DNA from: Takakia lepidozioides
Taxonomy: Eukaryota; Streptophyta; Takakiopsida; Takakiales; Takakiaceae
Length of the DNA stretch: 64,000 bases
Direction: 5' to 3'
NCBI GenBank assembly: GCA_030704615.1
Contig: CM060731.1
Span: 60,928,756-60,992,755 of the forward strand
Below the pieces are notes generated by a model that saw nothing but the letters and a program-made list of their open reading frames with translations, made no database searches and was not told where the DNA came from. Of this stretch, positions 56,188-64,000 are shown piece by piece (position 1 is the stretch's first letter; each line of letters opens with the position of its first letter). A program made the position numbers and the translations under genes.

Positions 56188-57429
56188 TCACATGGGGCTC
56201 TGTCGGTTGTCATGGTTCATAAAGTCTGCTAGAAGGTCCTCGTTCGTGATCAATGTCAAGGTCTGTTTAAAAGGTCTGTTCAAAATGTCTGTGTAAAAGG
56301 TCTGTTTAAAAGGTCGGTGTAAAAGGTCGGTGTAAAAGGTCGGTGTAAAAGGTCTGTTAACAAGGTCTGTTAGGTCTGATGACATACCATGATCTAGGAC
56401 TGTGGTCCACAGCCCAATATCTTTCATAAGCCGATCCATGAAGGCCTCGTCAAGCTCTCCTAGAGCTGCAACACGGTCCTCTGCTGGAAACCCGCTCCAG
56501 AGTACTTGGAAAGCATGTCGTTTGTTGAATGCAATGTCAAAAACCGCACGCTCCTGCACAGTCACAAACCACATCATGGCGTCTTGCGTGATACTTTCCC
56601 GAGCCTCTTCGCTTCCGTGCAGCAGGTCCATCCGCAGGTTGTGAAGGTCTTTTTTTAATTTGGTGTAAGACCTGAAATTGCCAAATTGCATCCATTGACG
56701 GCGGAGGAAACGATCTGCCATCTCCTCAAAAGCAGTCTCTGTCAAGCTCGTTAAGTGCTTCGGACGAACACCAAATATTGGGTGGGCGATGGCCATGTGC
56801 CTTATCTCCAGTGGGCGTGGGTCGTGCATGAGAAAGAGCTGCGCAATAAGCGGTGGCTCGGTCTCCTCTGCCAGAAGTGCCACTCCATACTCACGGGCTT
56901 TGTCCAAAACACGAGTCGCCTCCTCCGCCGTGAACTCCATTGAGGAGTGTTGCGGAGCAAAGGTCCACCGGGAGGCGACGATGCGGTGAAGTTCATTGTA
57001 CCAGTCCAAATGCGGATTGTTTTCCCCACAACGAAAATTCGGAAGAGTGGGGTTTTCCTCATCAGTTGCAGACCGCTGTGGAGGACGCCATGGTCTGTGA
57101 AATGGGAAAACAGTTCGACCACGCAATGTGGTCTGCTGAGGGACTGCTGACGAGGTACGAAGGTCCGCTGGAGGACGGGTCACGGAAGGAAGGTCCACTG
57201 AGCCGGGTCTGCTAGTCTGACCGACGCTGTCAAAAGACTTTACAGTAGACGGAGGGAGGCCTGCTGCGCGGCCAGTGGTACCATCCTGAATTGATGCAAT
57301 GGCATCAGCCGACTGTGGATACAGACTCAGGATGTAGTCACGAATATCACGGACCTCATTCTGGACAAGTGTATTTTCCAAGGGAGGACCATTCAACCTG
57401 TACTTCCATATTTGCAAAGCCCTGTACAT
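56188..57429 (-). CDS. 413-residue ORF of the Ulp1-carrying element, unknown
   Basis: The longest clean minus-strand frame in the region. It starts MYRALQIWKYRLNG and has a Ser/Thr/Pro-rich middle (about residues 45-120). A folded-looking part follows (LDWYNELHRIVASRWTF, EFTAEEATRVLDKAREYGV, AIAHPIFGVRPKHLTSLTE, RRQWMQFGNFRSY). The C-terminus is a repeat (LLHRPFKQTFYTDILNRPFK) coded by the GGTCTGTTTAAAA tandem at 56256-56380, so real coding probably ends before it. No known domain recognised. Position at the 5' side of the minus-strand Ulp1 genes suggests it is the N-terminal part of the same accessory protein. No internal stop. Confidence 0.5.
   Translation of the reverse strand: MYRALQIWKYRLNGPPLENTLVQNEVRDIRDYILSLYPQSADAIASIQDGTTGRAAGLPPSTVKSFDSVGQTSRPGSVDLPSVTRPPADLRTSSAVPQQTTLRGRTVFPFHRPWRPPQRSATDEENPTLPNFRCGENNPHLDWYNELHRIVASRWTFAPQHSSMEFTAEEATRVLDKAREYGVALLAEETEPPLIAQLFLMHDPRPLEIRHMAIAHPIFGVRPKHLTSLTETAFEEMADRFLRRQWMQFGNFRSYTKLKKDLHNLRMDLLHGSEEARESITQDAMMWFVTVQERAVFDIAFNKRHAFQVLWSGFPAEDRVAALGELDEAFMDRLMKDIGLWTTVLDHGMSSDLTDLVNRPFTPTFYTDLLHRPFKQTFYTDILNRPFKQTLTLITNEDLLADFMNHDNRQSPM
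56254..56380 (-). repeat. 15-bp tandem repeat (GGTCTGTTTAAAA)
   Basis: About eight units of GGTC(T/G)GT(T/G)TAAAA at 13-16 base spacing, continuing in frame with the 413-codon ORF. Confidence 0.8.
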
Positions 57430-57430
57430 A

Positions 57431-57649
57431 TTCTTGCCTCCACCTACGGAAAGATCTTGGCCTAATGAGAGGGTGAAAAACTATGAGGAAGAGAAGCTAA
57501 AGCAATGCCTAACCCCAGCATGCCCTCATCCCAACACTCTTCATCTCCTCTCTTCCCTCACTTGCATGACCATGGGAATATCATGAAGATACTCCTCAAA
57601 CCGACCTCCACGAGCTTCAAAATTCGGCCTTCAAGACCACATGTCAGTC
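57431..57649. other. No gene seen
   Basis: Probable right flank of the Ulp1-carrying region; no motif found. Confidence 0.35.
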
Positions 57650-58400
57650 CTTAGGCAGTCCACCAGTGCCTCCATGAGTCAGCACAGGCCGTCCACAGGT
57701 CAACACGGGCCACCACAGACCAGCACAAGCCCACACAGATCACTGGTCAGAGCCGTCACAGCCCCACACAGGCCACAGCCCCACAGCCCATCACAGCCCC
57801 AAAGGCCACAGGTCACAGCCTATCACAGCCTGTCATAGCCTGTCACAGCCCTACACAGGTCACAGCCCCAAAGGCCACATGTCACAGCCGGTCACAGCCC
57901 CCAAGGCCACAGGTCACAGCCTGTCACAGCCCATCACAACCCCAAAGGCCACATGGCACAACCTGTCACAGCCCCTCATAGCCCCAAAAGCCACATGTCA
58001 CAGCCTGTCACAGCCCCAAAGGCCACAGGTCACAGCCTATCACAGCCCACAGCCCCAAAGGCCACAGGGCACAGCCTGTCACAACCCTATACAGGTCACA
58101 GGGTCACAGCCCCACAGGCCACAGCCTGTCACAGCCCCCAAGGCCACAGGTCACAGCCTATCACAGCCCATCACAACCCCAAAGGCCACATGACACAGTT
58201 TGTCACAGCCCTACACAGGTCACAGCCCCACAGGCCACAGGGCACAGTCTGTCACAGCCCCTCACAGCCCATCACAGCCCCACAAGCCACAGGGCACAGC
58301 TTGTCACAGCTTGCCACAACCTGTCACAACCCCTCACAGCCCATCACAGCCTGTCACAGCCCGCCACAGCCCCATCCATGGCCACTCATGGCAGTTTAGC
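57650..58400 (+). repeat. CACAGCC/AAGGCCACAGG minisatellite
   Basis: Long array mixing CACAGCCCCAAAGGCCACAG, GGTCACAGCCTATCACAGCC and related 10-base subunits. Higher-order units of about 60-120 bases recur (AAGGCCACAGGTCACAGCCT at 57789, 57909, 58019, 58139). All three frames are open for long stretches because units avoid stops; the resulting His/Ser/Gln/Pro-rich frames are not taken as genes. Confidence 0.85.
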
Positions 58401-58859
58401 CATTTCTCCAAGGGGTTTAGCCACGCCAAGCTAGGATTTGTGTCTCTTGGACTCTAGGCTTCTTTTCACCGAGCGGCAGCTGTGAGGAAATCAGCAAGGT
58501 ATTCTTGCTCTTTATGGCCCCCACACACCACCAATAGTAGCTCTAATTCCAAATGAAGATGTTTGCAACCGAAACTAAGTGCACAAGGTTCATTTTAACT
58601 CACAAAATAACGTCATTGATCCCTATGGCGACTAACCAAACATGGCTGACTTCCAGCCCTTGTAGGCACTCATTCACGTGCTTTTCTTGACCATAGCATG
58701 CCCTTCGCACCTAATCCATCCCCTGCACCTGCTGCTTCAAGAGTTGTGCACCCTTCAAGCTTGAAGTTGAAACCCCAACTCACATATGCCCTACAAGTAC
58801 TTTTATTTCACCCCAAGTGGAAACCAGCCCTAGCCCTTCCGTTCTAGCTCTCTAAAGCT
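58401..58859. other. No gene seen
   Basis: Unremarkable sequence with short frames. Confidence 0.35.
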
Positions 58860-59215
58860 TGAAAACAAGAGCCTCAATGGGCTGAAGGCATGCTCCACAC
58901 ATGCCCCACTCTCACCATAAGAGAATCAGTTCCTTTGCTTCATTTCTTACACCCACAAACCTGAAAATACAAGCTTCAGCGGGCTGAAAGCATGCTCCAC
59001 ACATGCCCTACAGGAAAACCAACCCCTTCTTTCCTTTCTTGCACTCCCAAACCTGAAAGTACAAGCCTTCAACAGGCTGAAAGCATGCTCCACACATGCA
59101 TTGCCCTCATATAAGGGAAGTCAGCCCTTCCCCACTTCCTTGCTTGCCCTCCAAGCTTGAAGATGGAAGCTTCAATGAGCTGAATACATGCTCCACACAT
59201 GCAACCCCTTCACAC
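58860..59215 (+). repeat. 100-bp degenerate tandem repeat (CATGCTCCACACATGC)
   Basis: Four units spaced about 93-104 bases share GGCTGAA(G/A)GCATGCTCCA plus CACATGC (about 58887, 58990, 59083, 59187), each preceded by ACCTGAAA.TACAAGCTTCA-like sequence. Confidence 0.75.
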
Positions 59216-61356
59216 AAGAGGTATCAGCCTCCTATCTTGACTCCTTGGCTCCTTGATGCTCTCTAAGACAAGACTAAGCACTCCACAGCCTTTGCCAAGC
59301 TCCTGAAATCCTAAGGCTTACATTTCCAGCCACAAGACACTCCTCTTGTGGTGCAAGAGCTCTTCTTCCAAGCTCTGAAACCCTAGGTGCACATTCCATG
59401 GCCTTGCCGCACCTCTTAGCTCCTGTTCCAGCCTTGCTCTTGCCATGACAAGAGCCATCTCAATGCTGAAGCTCGAGATTGAAACCCAATCTCAACATAC
59501 TCCACAAAGTGCACTGATTTGCCCCAAGCCAAATCAGCCCTTTCGCTTGGTCTTGCAATCCTTCACACAATGAAAGCTAACCATCAAGGTGCTCTGGAAT
59601 TACCTGCAGCATGGCGCTTTCATCTCTGAAGCTGAAGATCGAATGCCAAGGTCTACCACCTCGTAACCCACATTGCCTCCGCTTCTAACAACCAAGGGCT
59701 CCACGGTGCTCCTTGCATAACAACCTGGTTTCTCTCATCCTCAAGCAAAAACCACAAGTGCTACAAGTAACTCGTATCTGGCACTCACAGATACGAGCTC
59801 ATCTTTCTCGAGTGATAAAGAAGAAGAATACAAGCACAAGCTCATGCGAGCTCACAAAGCTGAAGCATAAACTCATGCATATATAATCTCATCACTCAAA
59901 TACAAGTCAAGCCAAGTGCACCCCACGCCATGGGGAATCCACACTACGGCGCCATAGCTAGGCGCGGTGAGGCTCAACTCGAGAAAGATGAGCCTCCCGC
60001 GCTTGCCGTGAAGATAACCACTCCAGGGCCTAAATCTGCCTTGACCCCTGGATTGACACTAAGGCCAATCCCAAATGTCAATATGTAAAAGTTAGCTATT
60101 TCCTAGCTAGTTTCATTCTAGTGGTAAAATAACTTGACACTAGGAAGCTGCAAATATTTCGCAATTTTACCACATCTGGGAAAGCGGTGCTCTTTTATCT
60201 TGGACGAAGCTATTGTTAATCTGTCACAGAGAAGGGTTCTCAGCAGGGTGGAGGCCAGGGACGCTAAACCGTGAGCGTTGAGCGGTGAGCTCGAAATTGT
60301 GAGCCCATAATATAAATTATAAATGATTATGAGCATGGATGGGTCGTCAAAACATTAAGAAATGGGACATATTTCCACGGATTACTGTATAGCGACCCTA
60401 TATCCGAGGAAGCCAAAAAATGACAATTCAACAATGACAAAAAGTGTACTTCAAACTATACCAAAAGACTGGAACAGATGTACAAATGGAACATATCGAG
60501 ATCATTTGGTTGACACTCACGTAAATACACCAAATTGGTCATAAAAAGCAATGAATCAAATATCAGAAGAGTCTTCCACTCCTTTCATAGTTTTGAAGGA
60601 TAAGATTTCTGGTACAATGCCCAGAAAGCACCCCATCGGACTTGAAGATTTTTCTTTCTATGAACAGAGAATCCACTTCCAAATTGAATCGAAGTTCAAC
60701 ATCTTGTGCCCCGACAATAACAAACCTACCCTCATCCATACCTAATACGAATGAAATTGAATTTCCATAAACGTATAAAGATGCATGGTCAGGCATATCA
60801 CAGGCTATTGCAAGCCAAAGAGGATGCTGGAAACAATGAGAAAGAGAACAAGACACTATGTGTACAACCTGGAGGGGTATGTACAATATCATGATAACAA
60901 ACACACCGCCACAGACTCATCAATAGCACTACAAAGGAAGAATATTTATGTTGTCATCGTATTTAATTCTTACACATCCCATGTCATCATTCTGTTTTTT
61001 ATAATAGAATCCAAATAGAAACTCATACCCATATTTTGTAGAATCAGACATTGGACCAAAATACTAAATATTTATTTGATTTAGTTTTAAAATATCATTT
61101 TATCTTATTTCAATAAAAAATTATCTAGGATATTTAACCTGATATATAGATGTAAATATATATACCAATATATAAAATATATATTCAGATTCAAAACTGA
61201 TATTAATATATATTGCTCCAAAATAAATCTTATTTTTTCTATTATGTCATTCACTCATTGTTTATGAAAATTATATTATTTATAAAATAAAATTTGGATT
61301 CCAGATTTGGCCCAAAGAAATGATGGAATTTTATTTTATTTTATTATAATAAAAAC
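59216..61356. other. No gene recognised
   Basis: The first half continues CT-rich sequence like the preceding repeat; from 61020 the DNA is very AT-rich. Weak short frames at 60362-60745 (for example HPIGLEDFSFYEQRIHFQIE) do not match anything I know. Confidence 0.4.
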
Positions 61357-61406
61357 GTGTATGCGCCGGCACATACGAAATATGAGGGCCACTGTCCCCT
61401 ATTTTG

Positions 61407-61437
<31 letters not shown>

Positions 61438-61500
61438 ACCGTTGTCTGGTATGCGCCGGCGCATACGAAATATGAGGGCCACTCCCCCCTGTTTTGCAAG
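61357..61500 (+). repeat. Direct repeat pair around a (TA)n run
   Basis: GTATGCGCCGGC(A/G)CATACG then AAATATGAGGGCCACT occurs at about 61359 and 61450, separated by a TA run (61407-61433). The second copy holds the perfect palindrome TATGCGCCGGCGCATA. Confidence 0.75.
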
Positions 61501-62250
61501 GGAAAAAAAAATAGCCTGAGGAAATTCTTGTCTGAGATTCATTTCGCCATAAAAACCTATATGTGCATGATTATACCCGAAATGAAGACACTAATGTTTG
61601 AGACCCCAGTTTTCTTTAACATGTTCATCCAAAACCCTATGCGCCTGTTCTACAAGCAGAACATTCTTTCAGGGGCAGTATCGTTTCCACTGGCATACTG
61701 GACTCCTATAGCATGAAAAATGTTCCAACTCATTTCATTGAGATGGTCATGGCCTCCTCCATTGAGCAACATCCTATCTTTGTAGGAGTTGTTTGCAATC
61801 ATGTCAAGGTACACGGTTGTAGTTAGACCTCTTATGTCACTCAAAAAACTTCTGCGGGAATATAGGGTTATTCTGTCGTAAGGCTACACGGTTAAAGGTC
61901 TTCCAATATTCAATATGTAATCCGCTGGAATATGGGGTTTTCCCATTCGTGAGCCTATGCTCACGAATACAAGCTCATAGCTCTCAAGCTCACACATCTA
62001 GGCTCACGGAATAGCATTCATGGGCTTACGATCTAGCATTCCCCGAGTGGAGGCTGGTCACTCAGAATATCCCAGATACATGGATTTCCCTTGCTTCCTT
62101 ACCTTCCAATCGGAGACTTCTTCTTGGCACCTGGTTGGGCAGTAATCTGCTAAATTGCAGCACTATGTTCTACGTTTTTTCCATAGCTGGTTCTAAGCTA
62201 CGTACAGGGTTAGAAATTCAAAGTAAAACCAAGTGGTTTTCTCTACTCCC
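61501..62250. other. No gene recognised
   Basis: Mixed sequence; GCTCACGAATACAAGCTCATA-type short repeats at 61950-62010. Confidence 0.35.
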
Positions 62251-63350
62251 ATGTGCTAGATGAAGTGGAAGAAGACCAGTTCGTGGCAATCAAGGTCTTC
62301 TGTTTGGCCTCAGGAGAAGTCAACCCTCTTCTTGATAATGGGAGGCATACCAACCCTTTCCTTATGTGGTTCTTGACATCTCTGATCTCCCTCTTGCAAT
62401 TTGATCCGGGTGAATGGATGTGGAGAGACAATAGGCATAGTCATTTCTTTTCATACTCAGTCAAGATGGGCTGTAAACTGCTTAGATCTCCTATGATCTA
62501 TCTTCATGGATGTGAAATGGTCTTCGAAATGGGTGCACATTGAAGACTGCCCATTCTCTTGGTCTAAAATTTGGGGTGACGTTTGGAGAAAAGATATGAC
62601 TTCTAGGATAAGTGGTTTCATATGGAAGTTGGTTAGTAGAATTTTGCCTATTTGTGCTCATTTCTCTGATGGTGATGTCAACTGTTGCTCATGCCATTTG
62701 CAAGTTCCACAGACAATAGAATATTGTATGTATGCTTGTCCTCTGGCTGCCAGAGTATGGAACACGGTTCTTTGTTTCTACAAACCTTGGAAGTCCTTGG
62801 CTGTGCCCTCTCTTTCCATTATGCTTTTAAATCATTCGTAGGGCCATCTGTGGACTGACTGCCCGGTATGGTCAACTATTAGAGCTCACAGCTTGTGGAG
62901 CCTTTAGAAGGCTAGACGTGGGCTCTTATTTGAGGGGAAACAGACATGTGTGAGGATGATTCTCTGTAGGGTTCACTCAGACATGTTGTGTGAGGCCAGA
63001 AAGGCTTGGCGGGTGATGGGGGAAGCTTTTTGTAGATGTAGCCGCAGAAGGAGAGATCAACTGCTTAGTCAATTTGACAACTCTTGGGGTAAAGGAGGGA
63101 TCATCTACACCAGATCTCCGTCCTCAGGAATTCTATGGAAGGACACCATCCCACCAGGCTGGGAGCTCAATTAACTCAAGGCAGTTACTTGCTGATGGAG
63201 AAGATTCTGAGGTGAACTGGAGGCATCGGCGCTCTCTTAGAAAGACTAGATCTAAAACTCAACTGTCTTTTCAAACCTACAAAAGAAAGCGTGGGAGCTA
63301 TTTAGCTTCTGCCCTTGCCTTTCTTTCTTCTGCTCAATTTGGGGGGCTGT
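62251..63350 (+). pseudogene. LINE ORF2 3' fragment (zf-RVT)
   Basis: Successive frames encode a LINE C-terminal region: HSHFFSYSVKMGCKLLRS, FSWSKIWGDVWRKDMTSRIS, GFIWKLVSRILP and a Cys cluster CCSCHLQVPQTIEYCMYACP followed by ARVWNTVLCFY. This is the zinc-binding domain after reverse transcriptase in plant L1-type LINEs. Two frame changes and a TAG at 62839 break it. A tail continues (WSL, KARRGLLFEG; ILWKDTIPPGWELN) to about 63175. The solo LTR at 63352 sits in its 3' part. 5'-truncated, dead. Confidence 0.65.
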
Positions 63351-63351
63351 T

Positions 63352-63972
63352 TGTCGCGCGGCTTTTACTCACCCATCCCTTCGCTATCCGAGGCGGAAAC
63401 TCCAAGATAGAAGAGTTGGAAATCTCTAAGTACTCAGCCCGCGCAGAACAATCAGTCATGACCTACAGCTAGTGTATCATGGGGGTGTTTCCTATTTGTT
63501 TCCCTTTCCGCATTCATCTTAGCTACCTTACCATTGATAATTAAGTATCAGTTTGCTTCATCGATCTATCGGTTCCCTCCACTAATCCATTCAATCCACA
63601 GCTTCACTCAGATCTCTCTACACAGTGTGATTGTATCGTATAAGTATCAGATTATGATTTATCAGGTATCAGGCCGAAGCCATTATGTCTCTAATCTGCT
63701 CTACAATATCACTCTAGCTTTGCATATGACAAGCATCTACTAATCCTCTTTTCTCCTTCATCGTGCTCTCCGATCTCCGCTCCCGCCTGACTCCGAAGTC
63801 CTCCCCGAATAATGATCCCCTCATCATTCCCCGTTCTTCCCTTTATCCTCCTATCCGCGGTTCTAACCGTTTCCCTCTCTAACCGTCGTATGTGAACTAA
63901 CATGTTCCCTTCACAGGTGTTGTTCCCCACAGTCGTTCCCTGTCCTACTCTTCGTTCCCTATTATCGTGACA
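63352..63972 (-). mobile_element. Solo LTR of LTR retroelement 1 family
   Basis: On the minus strand it runs from TGTCACGATAAT (63972) to GCCGCGCGACA (63352) and is homologous to the LTR at 5524-6156. GCTGT flanks it on both sides (63346-63350 and 63973-63977, with one extra T on the left), a probable target duplication. No primer-binding site follows it, so it is a solo LTR left by recombination between the two LTRs. Confidence 0.75.
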
Positions 63973-64000
63973 GCTGTGTCAAGCGGTGACTGGCTGTGTT
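63973..64000 (-). repeat. CACAGCC-type repeat at window edge
   Basis: On the minus strand AACACAGCCAGTCACC then GCTTGACACAGC, the same unit type as the array before the LTR at 5524. Confidence 0.5.

Larger units (their letters stand above)
49460..57430. mobile_element. MULE-like region with transposase, Ulp1-like gene and AGACC repeats
   Basis: A GC-rich left edge with GGTCTGCC repeats (49630-49710), a SWIM transposase remnant on plus (50636-51824), a Ulp1-like and other ORFs on minus (57429-52776), and CAGACC/GGTCTG motifs throughout the non-coding parts. MULEs that carry a Ulp1 protease gene are known from plants. Outer boundaries are not proven; no terminal inverted repeat or target duplication was identified. 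Confidence 0.5.

Noticed and set aside
57650-58457. Overlapping open frames of 65-148 codons in the CACAGCC array taken as a repeat protein gene
   Set aside because: All frames are open only because the repeat unit lacks stops; composition simply reflects the unit.

Overview
The window reads as a repeat-rich chromosomal segment from a large plant genome. The features pointing that way are plant-type split genes, PLS-type PPR remnants, an F-box gene, a bulb-type lectin remnant, an ABCB-type transporter exon, and CACTA, MULE, LINE and Ty3 elements. The lectin, the PPR wording and the SWIM-type transposases make me lean towards a non-seed vascular plant, most likely a fern; this is inference and no species call is made. 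Host genes occupy a small part. The best are a five-exon minus-strand gene for a plastid-type DUF212 protein (46040-48921) and an intact single-exon F-box gene (42281-43480). An older, broken duplicate of the F-box gene lies at 37530-38531.

Left third (1-24 kb): a transposon-type ORF at the window edge; an ABCB exon; a CACTA-like terminus with a spliced Transposase_24-type gene on the minus strand; the 5' LTR, primer-binding site and pre-gag ORF of one LTR element; then a 1.4-kb field of nested palindromes (core GGCGCC). Next comes a transposase gene with one short intron and no internal stop, followed by a second GGCGCC repeat field. Further on are duplicated LINE remnants, a second LTR element of the same general design (LTR, PBS, pre-gag ORF, gag with zinc knuckles), and a minus-strand 5'-truncated LINE. 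That LINE's proteins combine the tail of an RT, a chromodomain, a PCIF1-like N6-adenine methyltransferase-like region, RNase H and a zinc finger.

Middle (23.7-36.8 kb): a nested stack. A second SWIM transposase gene is split by a 10,492-bp CACTA element (24389-34880) flanked by a TCC target duplication; closing the gap restores the transposase reading frame. The CACTA element carries a PPR-derived tandem array and has itself been invaded by a Ty3 chromovirus (29415-34551). That chromovirus has lost its RT core. The 11 bases at its predicted mRNA 5' end are complementary to its primer-binding site, the arrangement expected for Tf1-type self-priming.

Right part (37-64 kb): F-box duplicate pair, small MITE-like inverted repeats, tRNA-derived SINE-like sequences, a lectin remnant, a PPR remnant, the DUF212 gene, and a MULE-like region (about 49.5-57.4 kb) in which a SWIM transposase faces a Ulp1-protease-like gene across a field of AGACC motifs. 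Beyond are CACAGCC minisatellites, AT-rich DNA, a LINE 3' fragment and a solo LTR flanked by GCTGT. All family names are recognised by eye from motifs; no database search was possible.
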